64,000 nt of DNA from Actinacidiphila sp. DG2A-62 (GTDB taxonomy: Bacteria; Actinomycetota; Actinomycetes; Streptomycetales; Streptomycetaceae), in the NCBI RefSeq assembly GCF_035825295.1, contig NZ_JAYMGI010000002.1:7516001-7580000 (forward strand). The letters run 5' to 3'. The stretch's first letter is position 1. Each line of letters starts with the position of its first letter. The notes beneath the pieces are model-generated. The model did not search any database and was not told where the DNA came from. It worked only from the letters and a program-made list of their open reading frames with translations. The position numbers and the translations under genes were made by a program. This document shows positions 26,736-38,509 of the stretch, one piece after another.

Positions 26736-27670
26736 ATGACCGCGTCCCTCGCCCCGCGCATCGCCGGCGCGCCGATCTCGTGGGGAGTGTCGGAGGTGCC
26801 CGGCTGGGGCCACCAGCTCGCCCCCGAGGCGGTGCTGCGGCAGATGCGCGACGTGGGACTGGCCGCCGCCGAGTTCGGGCCCGAGGGCTTCCTGCCCGAC
26901 GCGCCGGCCGAGAAGGCCGCGGTCCTGGCGGCCCACGGGCTGCGCGCCGTCGGCCAGTTCGTGCCGGTCGTGCTGCACGACCGGGACCACGACCCGCTGC
27001 CCGGCGTCGAGGCGGCGATCGCCGGACTCGCCGCCGCGGGCGCCGGCACGCTCGTCGTCGCCGCGGCCTCCGGCGCCGACGGCTACGACGGCCGGCCGCC
27101 GCTGGACGCCGCGGGCTGGGAGCGGCTGCTGGCCGCCCTCGACCGGATCGCCGACGCCGCCGCGGCGGCCGGCCTGGTCGCGGCGCTGCACCCGCACGTC
27201 GGCACCCTGGTCGAGTCGGGGGAGGAGACCGGGCGGGTGCTGGACGGCTCCCGGATCGGCCTCTGCCTGGACACCGGCCACCTGGTCATCGGCGGCGGCG
27301 ACCCCGTCGAGGTCGCCGCGCGCCGGCCCGAGCGCGTCGCCCACGTCCACCTCAAGGACGTCCGCCGCGACCTGGCGCTGCGGGTGCGCACCGGCGCGCT
27401 CACGTACACCGAGGCGGTACGCCGCGGGCTGTACGCGCCGCTCGGCGCCGGGGACGTCGACATCGCCGCGATCGTCGGCCTGCTGGAGGCCCGCGGGTAC
27501 GCCGGCTGGTACGTGCTGGAGCAGGACACCGTGCTCGCGGCGGCTCCCGGCGAGGGCGGCGCCCCCGATCCGGCCGACGACGTCCGCGCCTCGCTCGCGT
27601 ATCTGCTGTCGCTGGCCGACCCGGTGGGCTCCGCCGCCTCCGGCGGCGCGCCGGCCGGCGGGAGGGCTGA
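26736..27670 (+). CDS. iolE: inosose dehydratase, end uncertain
   Basis: TIM-barrel xylose-isomerase-like protein of about 310 aa. It begins with IAGAPISWGVSEVPGWG, typical of IolE, and metal ligands are suggested by AALHPHVGT, CLDTGHL and HVHLKDV. It dehydrates 2-keto-myo-inositol. As read, the frame has no stop before 27956 and would run 280 bp into iolC. A single missing base near 27640-27665 would bring in the TGA at 27668, three bases before iolC, so that end is given here. GGGAGA precedes the ATG. Confidence 0.85.
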
Positions 27671-27673
27671 GCG

Positions 27674-28708
27674 ATGGCCCACGACCTGCTCGCGATCGGA
27701 CGCACCGGCGTCGACGTCTACCCGCTGGACCACGGCGTCGGCCTCGACGAGGTCAGGACGTTCGAGAAGTTCCTCGGCGGCAGCGCCACCAACGTCGCGG
27801 TGGCCGCGGCCCGGCACGGCCGCGACGCCGCGCTGGTCACCCGGGTCGGCCGCGACCCGTTCGGCCGCTATGTCCGGGCCGAGGCCGCGCGCCTCGGCGT
27901 CGACCCCGCGTACATCACGCCGATCACCGCGCCGGACGGCCCGCCCACGCCGGTGACCTTCTGCGAGGTGTTCCCGCCGGACGACTTCCCGCTGTACTTT
28001 TACCGGCACGGCGGCGCGCCCGATCTGATGATCGAGCCGGACGAGCTGCCGCTGGACGCGATCCGCGCGGCGGGCGTGCACTGGTCGACCGTCACCGGCC
28101 TGTCCGCCGAGCCCAGCCGCGCCGCGCACTTCGCCGGCTGGCGGGCCCGCGCCCGCCGCCCGTACACGGTGCTCGACCTGGACTACCGGCCGATGTTCTG
28201 GACCGGGCCCGAGGAGGCCGCGGCGCAGGTCGGCCGGGCGCTGGAGCACGTGACCGTCGCGGTCGGCAACCGCGAGGAGTGCGAGGTCGCGGTCGGCGAG
28301 CGCGACCCGCGGCGCGCGGCCGACGCCCTCCTCGACCGCGGCCTGGAGCTGGCGGTGGTCAAGCAGGGGCCCGGGGGCGTGCTCGCGGCCACCCGCGAGG
28401 AGCGCGTCGAGGTCGCGCCGTTCCCGGTCCGGGTGGTCAACGGGCTCGGCGCGGGCGACGCCTTCGGCGGCGCCCTCGTGCACGGCCTGCTCAGCGGCTG
28501 GGACCTGCGCCGGGTGATCGAGTTCGCCAACGTCGCGGGGGCGCTGGTGGCCGGCCGGCTGGAGTGCTCGACCGCGATGCCCACGACCGAGGAGGTCGAG
28601 GCGGCCCTGGCCACCGGCTCGCCGGCCTCCGGGGGGCCCGCCCGCGACCGGCGGGATCCGCCGCCGCGCCCCGGCGGAGCGCCGGTCCGCGCGGACGGAC
28701 CGGCGTGA
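27674..28708 (+). CDS. iolC: 5-dehydro-2-deoxygluconokinase (PfkB family)
   Basis: A 344-aa ribokinase-fold kinase. The N-terminal substrate motif is FEKFLGGSATNVAVAAARHG and the ATP/catalytic motif is NGLGAGDAFGGALVHGLL. It phosphorylates 5-dehydro-2-deoxy-D-gluconate in inositol degradation. It starts three bases after the presumed iolE stop. A Pro/Arg-rich tail of about 30 residues follows the fold. Confidence 0.88.
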   Translation: MAHDLLAIGRTGVDVYPLDHGVGLDEVRTFEKFLGGSATNVAVAAARHGRDAALVTRVGRDPFGRYVRAEAARLGVDPAYITPITAPDGPPTPVTFCEVFPPDDFPLYFYRHGGAPDLMIEPDELPLDAIRAAGVHWSTVTGLSAEPSRAAHFAGWRARARRPYTVLDLDYRPMFWTGPEEAAAQVGRALEHVTVAVGNREECEVAVGERDPRRAADALLDRGLELAVVKQGPGGVLAATREERVEVAPFPVRVVNGLGAGDAFGGALVHGLLSGWDLRRVIEFANVAGALVAGRLECSTAMPTTEEVEAALATGSPASGGPARDRRDPPPRPGGAPVRADGPA

Positions 28709-28877
28709 CGGGCGCGGGCGTGGGCCGCGCGGACGGCGGCGGCGGACCCCGCGGCGGGGACGGCCACCGCGCGAGGGCAGACCGCATGAGGGACGGTGGC
28801 ATGAGGGACGACGGTACGGCGGTACGACGGACGGCGGCGGGGCATCCGGTCCCGCGGCGGACGAGGGAGGCGCGCAC

Positions 28878-29921
28878 GTGACCCACCACCACGTGGCCGG
28901 CGACGGGCTGCCCGACGGCGGCGTCAGCCCCGGCCGCACGCCGGGCGCGGGCGCGGCCCATGACCGGGGCCGCGCCGGCCGTGGGCGCTCGGCGGCGGGC
29001 GGCGGCGGGGTGGACGCGGCCGGGCTGACCGAGATCAGGGCGCGTGAGCCGGAACGGATCGGGCGCGCCTGGCAGAAGCGGGCCCGGCGGCCGCTGTGCG
29101 GCGAGGACGGACGGCTGCTGCTGGTCGCCGCCGACCACCCGGCCCGCGCCGCGCTCGGCGTGCGCGGCGACCACCGGGCGATGGCCAGCCGCACCGACCT
29201 GCTGGACCGGCTGGCGACCGCGCTGTCCCGGCCCGGCGTGGACGGCGTCCTCGGCACCCCCGACCTGCTGGAGGACCTGCTGCTGATGGGCGCGCTGGAG
29301 GACAAGGTCGCCATAGGGTCGATGAACCGCGGCGGGCTGCACGGCGCGGTCTTCGAACTGGACGACCGCTTCACTGCCTGCACGCCGCGGTCGATCGCCG
29401 CGCAGGGACTGGACGGCGGCAAGGCGCTGACCCGGATCTGCCTGGACGACCCCGGCACCGCCGCCACCTTGGCGGCCACCGCCGCGGCCGTCACGGACCT
29501 GGCCGAGCTGGGCCTGATGGCGCTGGTCGAGCCGTTCCTGTCGGTGCGCGAGGGCGGGCGGGTGCGCAACCTGCTGGACCCCGACAGCGTGATCACCTCG
29601 ATCGCGGTGGCCGCGGGACTCGGCGCGAGCAGCGCCCACACCTGGCTGAAGCTGCCGGTGGTCGACCAGCTCGACCGCGTCCTGGACGCCACCACGCTGC
29701 CCACCCTGCTGCTCGGCGGCGACCCGCAGGGCGACCCGCACGACACCTACGAGGGCTGGCGGGCGGCGCTGGCACTGCCCGCGGTGCGCGGCCTGGTCGT
29801 CGGGCGGGCCCTGCTCTACCCGCCGGACGGCGACGTCGCCGCGGCCGTCGACATCGCGGCGGGGCTCGTCCACCCCGCGGCCCGCCCGGCCGCCCGCACC
29901 GCCCCGGGGAGCACCCGGTGA
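28878..29921 (+). CDS. Cgl0159-like aldolase-fold protein of the iol operon
   Basis: A 347-aa protein annotated in related iol operons as Cgl0159-like or deoxyribose-phosphate-aldolase-like. Recognisable parts are LLLVAADHPARAALGV, GVLGTPDLLEDLLLMGAL, NRGGLHGAVFELDDRFTA, HTWLKLPVV and GLVVGRALLYPPDGDV (a TIM-barrel phosphate site). It probably cleaves 2-deoxy-5-keto-gluconate 6-phosphate, the IolJ step, since no iolJ is visible (inference). The GTG start has GGGAGG upstream. The 169 bp before it hold nothing recognised. Confidence 0.72.
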   Translation: MTHHHVAGDGLPDGGVSPGRTPGAGAAHDRGRAGRGRSAAGGGGVDAAGLTEIRAREPERIGRAWQKRARRPLCGEDGRLLLVAADHPARAALGVRGDHRAMASRTDLLDRLATALSRPGVDGVLGTPDLLEDLLLMGALEDKVAIGSMNRGGLHGAVFELDDRFTACTPRSIAAQGLDGGKALTRICLDDPGTAATLAATAAAVTDLAELGLMALVEPFLSVREGGRVRNLLDPDSVITSIAVAAGLGASSAHTWLKLPVVDQLDRVLDATTLPTLLLGGDPQGDPHDTYEGWRAALALPAVRGLVVGRALLYPPDGDVAAAVDIAAGLVHPAARPAARTAPGSTR

Positions 29922-30957
29922 CCGCGGGCGACGCGCGCTGGGTGCTGCCGTACGGCACGGCCGCCGCGGCCGGCTGGCAGGTGGTGGCCGAGCCGGGCGG
30001 CGTGGGCGGCGGCTGGCGGCACACCAGCCTGCGGGTGGGGACGCTGACCGACGCCCCCGGAGCCGCCGAACCCCCGCGCCGGCTCGAACTGCCGCCGGAC
30101 GACTGGGAGTACGTGGTGGTGCCGCTGTCCGGCGCGGTGCGCGTCGAGGCGGCCACGCCCGACGGCGCCGGCCACGCGGCGCTGCTGGCCGGACGCGCGG
30201 ACGTCTTCGCCGGGCCGACCGACGTGGCGTACGTGCCGGCCGGGTCGCGGCTGGCGCTGAGCGCGGCGGGCGGCACGGCCCGCGTCGCCGTGGCCGGCGC
30301 GCTGGTCCACCGGGGCGGGGACCCGAACGCCGCCGCGCCGGACCTCGACGGCCGTGCGCACCAGGGGAGTCCGGGTCCGGCCGCGCCCCCGCGGGCCTTC
30401 CGCCACGTGGCCGCGGCCGACGTGCCGGTGGAGCGGCGCGGCGCCGGCGCAGCCTCGCGCGAGGTGCGCAACTTCGCCACCCCCGCCGTGCTCGACGCGG
30501 ACGCGCTGATCGCCTGCGAGGTGATCACCCCCGCCGGCAACTGGAGTTCCTGGCCGCCGCACAAGCACGACGTCGAACGCCCCGGCTCCGAGAGCGAGTT
30601 GGAGGAGATCTACTACTTCGAGACCGCGCCCGCGGTGGCCGGCGCGGCCGATCCGGCCGGCTACCACCGGGTGTACGCGTCCAGCCCCGACCGGCCGATC
30701 GACGTGCTGGCCGAAGTGCGCACCGGCGACGTCGTCCTGGTCCCGTACGGCTGGCACGGGCCGTCGGCCGCGCCGCCCGACGCGCACCTGTACTACCTGA
30801 ACGTGATGGCCGGTCCCGGTCCCGAACGGGCCTGGCTGATCTGCGACGACCCGGCGCACGCGGCGGTCCGCGCCACCTGGCCCGGCCTGCCCTTCGATCC
30901 CCGGCTGCCGCTGCACGGCGGCGCCGGCCGGCCCGACACGCCCCCTGGAGGCACTGC

Positions 30958-30961
<4 letters not shown>
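29918..30961 (+). CDS. iolB: 5-deoxy-glucuronate isomerase
   Basis: A 347-aa bicupin-like protein. The second cupin carries PAGNWSSWPPHKHDVE with the metal histidines, then ELEEIYYFE and PYGWHGPSAAPP, the IolB signature. It isomerises 5-deoxy-glucuronate to 5-dehydro-2-deoxygluconate. The GTG overlaps the upstream stop (GTGA) and its stop overlaps the iolD start (ATGA). Confidence 0.9.
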
Positions 30962-33078
<2,117 letters not shown>

Positions 33079-33139
33079 TCGTTCGGCAGCGGATCGGCTC
33101 TTCGGCGGCGACCGGGCGGCGGCACGCCGAGAAGGGAAG

Positions 33140-33178
33140 GTCCGGGCCCGCCGCGCGGGGGTCGCGACGGGCCCGGAC
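33140..33178. terminator. bidirectional terminator
   Basis: A perfect 11-bp inverted repeat, GTCCGGGCCCG and CGGGCCCGGAC, with a 17-nt GC-rich loop between the convergent iolD and LLM genes. Confidence 0.75.
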
Positions 33179-33198
33179 GTCTCAGGGGGACGCGCCGG

Positions 33199-34242
33199 TC
33201 AGTCCTCGGCCCGGTCCTCGACGTAGGCGAACGTCTCGCACAGCGCCTGGATGTTGTCGCGCAGGTATGCGGTGGGCAGCGCCGCGTTCGGCGAGTAGAG
33301 CATCGGCTGCTCGTAGAGCGTTTCGTAGCGCTCCTGGTAGCGCTCCATCGCCTCCTTCGGCGTGCCGAAGACCGCGATGTCCTCTAGCATCCGGTCCGAG
33401 ACGGCCGCCGTCATGGCCAGGTAGTCCTTGGCCGCGAAGGCCGAGCGGATCGCCGCGGTCTCCTCGGTGTAGCCGTTGAACTCCAGCATCGCGTCGGAGG
33501 CGCGTCGGGTGGCGTACGCGGCGATCTGCACCGCCGCGGCCCGCCGCGCCACCGCCGGGTCGTCGTCGACCGCGCAGATGATCATGCCGTTGACCGGCAC
33601 GTCCTCCTCGCGGCCGGCCCGCCGCGCGCCCGCCGCCAGCGACGGGCGCACGACCTCCTCGATATAGCGGGGGGTGTACAGCGGGTGGCCCACCAGCCCG
33701 TCGGCGACCGCGCCCACCGCGCGCAGCATGGCCGGCTGCACGGCGGCCATGAGCACCGGAAGCGGACCGGCCGGCGGCGGGACGGACGGGTCGGCGGGCA
33801 GGTGACATTGGTAGAACCGGCCGTCATGGTCCACCGGTTGCTCGCTCAGGTGCCAGATCTCCCGCACCAGCCGCACGAACTCCTCGGCACGCGGGGCGGG
33901 ATGGGGTTCCGACATGCCGTGCCAGTCCGACATCGACTGCGGGCTGCCGGTCCCGATGCCGAGCTGGAACCGGCCGTTGCTGAGATCGTCGAGCGACCGC
34001 GCGTCGGTGGCCAGGGTGAGCGGGCTGCGCCCGAACGCCCAGGCCACCCCTGAGCCCAGGCCGATCCGGGTGGTCGCCGCGGCCATCGAGGCCAGGGTCA
34101 CGACGGCGGACCTGTTGTAGTACTCCGTGGTCCACACGGACGCGAAGCCGTGCCGCTCGGCCGTCACCGCGGCCTCGGTGACCAGCGCGACGTCACCGCC
34201 CTGCACGCTCAGCGCGGGGCGGCGGTTCAAGATCTTCTCCAT
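33199..34242 (-). CDS. LLM-class (luciferase-like) flavin/F420-dependent oxidoreductase
   Basis: A 347-aa luciferase-like TIM barrel. ALVTEAAVTAERHGFASVW, GLGSGVAWAFGRSP and FQLGIGTGS are typical N-terminal blocks, and VDGxVGHPLYTP-like residues follow. F420 or FMN use cannot be decided by eye. It is transcribed in the same direction as the adjacent P450 gene with a 79-bp gap, so the two may form a small oxidative unit with the MFS pump upstream. Confidence 0.8.
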   Translation of the reverse strand: MEKILNRRPALSVQGGDVALVTEAAVTAERHGFASVWTTEYYNRSAVVTLASMAAATTRIGLGSGVAWAFGRSPLTLATDARSLDDLSNGRFQLGIGTGSPQSMSDWHGMSEPHPAPRAEEFVRLVREIWHLSEQPVDHDGRFYQCHLPADPSVPPPAGPLPVLMAAVQPAMLRAVGAVADGLVGHPLYTPRYIEEVVRPSLAAGARRAGREEDVPVNGMIICAVDDDPAVARRAAAVQIAAYATRRASDAMLEFNGYTEETAAIRSAFAAKDYLAMTAAVSDRMLEDIAVFGTPKEAMERYQERYETLYEQPMLYSPNAALPTAYLRDNIQALCETFAYVEDRAED

Positions 34243-34321
34243 GGTGAACTCCAGACTCCGGACGTTGTCTCACGGACGATCACGTGGACGGCGATGCTCC
34301 GCCGCGCGGGCGTGCCCACCG

Positions 34322-35533
34322 TCACCAGGTCACGGGCAGCTCGTAGATGCCGTAGAAGTTGGCGTCGTGTTTGAAGGGGATGCGGTCGAAGGGAACGGCG
34401 AGCCGGAGCCCCGGGATCTTGCGGAAGAGCGTGTCGTAGACGATCTCCAGCTCCAGCCGGGCCAGGTTCTCGCCGACGCAGCGGTGCGGCCCGTAGCCGA
34501 AGGCCAGGTGCTGGTGGGCGTCCCGGGAGATGTCCAGCCGGTCGGGATCGGCGAACACCCGCTCGTCGCGGTCGGCCGCGTTGCCCGCGACGATGATCCC
34601 GTCACCCGCCTTGATCAGCACATCGCCGACCCTGACGTCCTCCTTGGCGACCCGCGCGGTGACCGTCTCCACGATGGTGAAGTAGCGCAGCAGCTCCTCC
34701 ACCGCCCGCGGCGTGCGCGACGGGTCGGCCGCGATGTCGGCGCGCACGTCCGGGTTCTGCAGCAGCGCGAGCACCCCGAGCGAGATCATGTTCGCGGTGG
34801 TGTCGTGCCCGGCCAGCAGGATCAGGAACGCCAGCCCCACCAGGTCCTCGTGGTCGGGTTCCGCTCCCTTCGCGCGGTGCTTGAGGATCTGCCGGCCGAG
34901 GAAGTCGTCGCCGGGGGCGCGCTCCTTGGCGGTCACCAACCGGTCCAGGTACGCCCGGAGTTCGCCGACCAGGGCGACCCGTTCCTGGTCGGTGGTGTCC
35001 CGCTGCAGCAGCCTTATCGACATCCGCTCGAACATCGGATGGTCGTCGTACGGGATGCCCAGGTGCTCGCAGATCACCAGCGTGGGCACCGGCAGCGCCA
35101 GCGCCTGCACCAGGTCCACCGGGCCGCCGTGCCGCAGTATGGCGTCCACGAACCGGTCCACGATGCGCTGGATGTACGGTCGCAGCACGCCGATGCTGCG
35201 AGTGGTGTACTCGCCGATGACGGATCGCCGGGCGCGCGCGTGCTCCTCGCCGTCCAGGGTGATCATCAGCGGGCGGGTCTGGGCGACCACTTGCCGGCCC
35301 TGGATGCCGCCGGGGAAGTTCGGATGCCGCCGGTCGGCGCTGAAGCGGCGGTCGCTGAGCACGACCTTCGCCTCCGGGTGGCCGGTGACCAGCCACAGTT
35401 CGAGACCGTCGGCCATCCGGACCCGGCTGACCGGCTCCTCCTTCGTCAGCCGCCGGTGTTCCGGCGGCGGGTCGAAGGGGTGCGCCCGTGGCGCGGGATA
35501 CGCCGGTAGGGGCCTGACCGTCGTGTCGGACAC
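34322..35533 (-). CDS. cytochrome P450
   Basis: A 403-aa bacterial class I P450. The I-helix oxygen-binding motif is LLAGHDTTANMIS, the K-helix ExxR is EELLR, and the heme-binding loop is FGYGPHRCVGENLARLE with the cysteine ligand. The length and FSADRRHPNFP-type N-terminus resemble CYP105-like enzymes. No ferredoxin gene is adjacent. GTG 35533 was chosen because CAGGAG lies seven bases upstream. An in-frame ATG at 35596 would add a 21-residue charged extension. Confidence 0.87.
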   Translation of the reverse strand: MSDTTVRPLPAYPAPRAHPFDPPPEHRRLTKEEPVSRVRMADGLELWLVTGHPEAKVVLSDRRFSADRRHPNFPGGIQGRQVVAQTRPLMITLDGEEHARARRSVIGEYTTRSIGVLRPYIQRIVDRFVDAILRHGGPVDLVQALALPVPTLVICEHLGIPYDDHPMFERMSIRLLQRDTTDQERVALVGELRAYLDRLVTAKERAPGDDFLGRQILKHRAKGAEPDHEDLVGLAFLILLAGHDTTANMISLGVLALLQNPDVRADIAADPSRTPRAVEELLRYFTIVETVTARVAKEDVRVGDVLIKAGDGIIVAGNAADRDERVFADPDRLDISRDAHQHLAFGYGPHRCVGENLARLELEIVYDTLFRKIPGLRLAVPFDRIPFKHDANFYGIYELPVTW

Positions 35534-35651
35534 GTCGTCACTCCTGTCTCCGGGCCGGTCCCGCGGCCCGGTGGTGGCGTTGCTCGGACGAGTCATCGCC
35601 CGGATGTACGCAAAAGAGTCGGCGGTTGTTCAGTTGCGGCGCTGTGCGCGT

Positions 35652-35679
35652 GCCCGGTGCCGTGGGGACGGCACCGGGC
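35652..35679. terminator. terminator downstream of the MFS gene
   Basis: A perfect 11-bp inverted repeat, GCCCGGTGCCG and CGGCACCGGGC, with a 6-nt loop. It lies 60 bp beyond the MFS stop codon and upstream of the P450, so the two are probably separate transcripts. Confidence 0.75.
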
Positions 35680-35738
35680 GGACTAACGATCTTCGGACGA
35701 AGAGGGAACGCGCGCCGTGGCCGCGACCGCCGCCGCCC

Positions 35739-37241
35739 TCACGCGGCGGCGGTCGCCGCCCGCTGTGCCGCGGCCACCGCCGCGGCCCGCCTGGCCCGCA
35801 GCAGCGATCGGGTCAGGAAGCACCCGGCGACCACCCCGACCAGGGCGAACGCCGCCATCCAGAAGGAGGAGACGGCCAGCGAGTGACCCGAGTCGTGCGG
35901 GGAGTAGGTACCGACCTTGGACAGGAAGAGGGTGCCGTAGGCGGCGACGCCGATCACCTGGCCGAGTTGCATGGTGGTGGTCACCAGGCCGCTCGCGTCG
36001 GGCGCGTTGGCCGGTTGCACGCCGGAAAGCGACTGTGCCACCAGGGGGCTCAGACCGCCGCCCAGACCGGCGCCGAGGACGCTCAGCACCACCCACAGCA
36101 GCACGTTGTTCCGCGCGCCGTCATGCATCGCCACGCCGAGACCGACGTACGAGACCGCGCACAGCGCCAGGCTGACCGGGCCGAGCAGCGGCTGGAAGGA
36201 GGACGGCAGCCGGCGCCAGTAGAAGCCGACCAGGCCGAACACCACCGACATCGGGACGAAGGTGAGACCGGCCCGCAGCGCGCTGAAGTGCAGGCCGTAC
36301 TGCATGTGCAGGGCGAACACGAACAGGAAGCCGCCATAGGGGATCATCGAGCCGGTCAGGGTCAGCATCGCGGCGCCCAGGCCCGGCGAGCGCAGCACGT
36401 CGAGCCGCATCAGCGGTGCGCCGCCACGGGCCGCGACACGCTGCTCCACGGGCACGAAGACCGCGGCGAGCAGCACGCCGACCGCCATGCAGACGAACGT
36501 CCAGGCCGGCCAGCTCTCCTCGTGCCCGAGCACCAGCGGCAGCACGATCAGGAAGACCGCGGGCACCGCGATCGACAGGCCGGCCAGGTCCAGTTTCGCG
36601 CCGCCGCGCGGGGCGTCGGCCGGCACCAGGCGCGGCACCATCGCGACGACCAGCAGCCCGATCGGCACGTTGAGGAAGAAGATCGGCCGCCAGGTGTAAC
36701 CGGCGATGTCGGCGTTGACGATCACACCGCCGAGCACCATGCCGAGCACGCTGCCCAGCGCGAGCACCGAGGCGTAGCCGCTCAGCGCGCGGGCCCGCTC
36801 CTTACCCTCGAAGCGCATCTGGATGACGCTGAGGATCTGCGGGACGAGCAGCGCGGCGGCGGCGCCCTGCACGAACCGGAACACCACCAGCGTCGTGGTG
36901 TTCGGCGCCAGGCCGCAGACGAGGGAGGACCCGGTGAAGCCGATGGTGCCCCACAGGTACATCGTCCGCCGCCCGAACATGGCGCCCAGGCGCGCACCGG
37001 TGATCAGCAGCATGGCATAGGCGACGGTGTATCCGGCGACCACGAGTTGCAGTGATGCCCCGGACGCGTCCAGATCCCGGCCGATGGTGGGCATGGCGAC
37101 GTTGACGATGCTGACGTCCAGCAGGGCCATGAACTGACCGAGCAGCAGCACGATGAGCATCAGCCACCGGCGGTCGTTCTGCGGCGGCGCGGAAGAGATC
37201 GTTCCGGCCGCTGTCTGGGATCTCGTGAACATACCGATCAC
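35739..37241 (-). CDS. MFS drug/metabolite exporter, DHA2 (EmrB/QacA) family
   Basis: A 500-aa membrane protein with about 14 hydrophobic segments. Motif C-like and antiporter regions are visible (LLDVSIVNVAMPTIGRDL; GARLGAMFGRRTMYL; RFVQGAAAALLVPQILS), which identify proton-driven DHA2 exporters. It is divergent from an MmyB-type regulator that probably controls it in response to a ligand. The start could be GTG 37241 or ATG 37232, and neither has a strong ribosome site. Confidence 0.87.
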   Translation of the reverse strand: MIGMFTRSQTAAGTISSAPPQNDRRWLMLIVLLLGQFMALLDVSIVNVAMPTIGRDLDASGASLQLVVAGYTVAYAMLLITGARLGAMFGRRTMYLWGTIGFTGSSLVCGLAPNTTTLVVFRFVQGAAAALLVPQILSVIQMRFEGKERARALSGYASVLALGSVLGMVLGGVIVNADIAGYTWRPIFFLNVPIGLLVVAMVPRLVPADAPRGGAKLDLAGLSIAVPAVFLIVLPLVLGHEESWPAWTFVCMAVGVLLAAVFVPVEQRVAARGGAPLMRLDVLRSPGLGAAMLTLTGSMIPYGGFLFVFALHMQYGLHFSALRAGLTFVPMSVVFGLVGFYWRRLPSSFQPLLGPVSLALCAVSYVGLGVAMHDGARNNVLLWVVLSVLGAGLGGGLSPLVAQSLSGVQPANAPDASGLVTTTMQLGQVIGVAAYGTLFLSKVGTYSPHDSGHSLAVSSFWMAAFALVGVVAGCFLTRSLLRARRAAAVAAAQRAATAAA

Positions 37242-37412
37242 GGTGACACGTGAGGCGTATGTGCAAGTAGAGCGCGCTTACACTGTTACTGCCACTACCA
37301 TTGTCAGGAGCGCCCGGTGCATTCGCTGCTGAGCAAAGGGAGCCATGGGGACTGTCGCTGCGACGCCGGGACTTCAGCCGTCCGGACTCATCCGCGAGCG
37401 AAGGATTCATCC

Positions 37413-38315
37413 ATGAGCAGCCCCAGCGCACTGGCCGAGACCACCGGTGCGGACGCCGCTGCGCGTCGCAGATCCGAACTCGGACAGTTCCTCAAAGCCT
37501 GTCGTGCCCGCCGAACACCCCAGGAAGCAGGGCTGCCGCCCGGCACACGGCGGCGCACCACCGGCCTGCGCCGAGAGGAGGTGGCGATGCTCGCGGGCGT
37601 GGGGTTCACCTGGTACAGCTGGCTGGAACAGGGCCTGCCCATCAACGTCAGCAGCCAGGTCCTCGACGCCGTCGCCAGGACCCTGGCCATGGACCACGCC
37701 GAACGGCGCCACCTGTACCGCCTCGCCGACGCCACACCCGAGCGCGCCGGTGTCAACACCGCAGTGGTGACACCGGAGTTGAGGGCTGTCATCGACAACC
37801 TCGACCCGCTGCCCGCGGTGCTGGTCAACGGCCGGTTCGACGTCGTCGCCACCAACGAGGCGCACGACGACATGCTCTGGCAGTGGCACTCGATGCCGTG
37901 CGTCCACAAGAACACGCTGTGGTGCCACCTCACCGAGCCGCTGGCCCGCGAGAAGCTGCTCAACTACGACGAGGAGATCCCCTACGCGGTGGCCCGGCTG
38001 CGGGCCGACTACGCCCGGCACGTGGGCGAACCGGAATGGGAGGGCGACCTGCGCCGGCTGATGTCCATCAGCGAGGAGTTCACCGAGCTGTGGGAGCGGC
38101 ACGAAGTGGCCGGGCCGGAGACCCGGGTGCGCCGGCTGTCCAACCACGACGCGGGCGAACTCACCCTGATCGTCAGTGAGTTGGCGGTCGCTGTGGCGCC
38201 GGGCATGCGCATCGAGGTGTACACCCCGGCCGACGAGGACAACCGTGAGCGGCTGAAACTGACCCGCGGCCGCTCCCGTGCCGCCTCCGGGGAAGCGCGC
38301 GAGCTCCAGTACTGA
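37413..38315 (+). CDS. XRE-family regulator with MmyB-like ligand-binding domain
   Basis: A 300-aa paralogue of the regulator at 9840. The helix-turn-helix includes TTGLRREEVAMLAGVGFTWY, and the MmyB-like sensor domain has VLVNGRFDVVATNEAHDDML and AGELTLIVSELAVAV. It is divergent from the MFS exporter. ATG 37413 is preceded by GAAGGA. A longer form from 37317 is possible but lacks family similarity. Confidence 0.83.
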   Translation: MSSPSALAETTGADAAARRRSELGQFLKACRARRTPQEAGLPPGTRRRTTGLRREEVAMLAGVGFTWYSWLEQGLPINVSSQVLDAVARTLAMDHAERRHLYRLADATPERAGVNTAVVTPELRAVIDNLDPLPAVLVNGRFDVVATNEAHDDMLWQWHSMPCVHKNTLWCHLTEPLAREKLLNYDEEIPYAVARLRADYARHVGEPEWEGDLRRLMSISEEFTELWERHEVAGPETRVRRLSNHDAGELTLIVSELAVAVAPGMRIEVYTPADEDNRERLKLTRGRSRAASGEARELQY

Positions 38316-38344
38316 CGTCCTGTCGGCAGACGGCTCGTCAGGCG

Positions 38345-38362
38345 CCGTGCGCCTCCGCACGG
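38345..38362. terminator. short hairpin between convergent genes
   Basis: CCGTGCG and CGCACGG form a 7-bp stem with a 4-nt loop, followed by a doubled GGTACGGCGC. It sits in the gap between the MmyB-type regulator and the convergent phosphopantetheinyl transferase gene. Confidence 0.45.
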
Positions 38363-38509
38363 TACGGCGCGGTACGGCGCGGCCGGGCACCACCGCGGGG
38401 GCCGGGGTGCGACGAGGACGACGACGCAGTGGCGTATGAGACCGCGCGATGGGGCGGCGCACGGCGGGGGGAACGACGGAGGGGGCGGCGCGGCTGGGGC
38501 GGCGCCCGA

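Noticed and set aside
37296-37330. TTGTCAGGAG upstream of the second MmyB-type regulator as another RecA-NDp promoter
   Set aside because: Only the first seven bases agree (TTGTCAG), and no TANNNT follows at the required distance.
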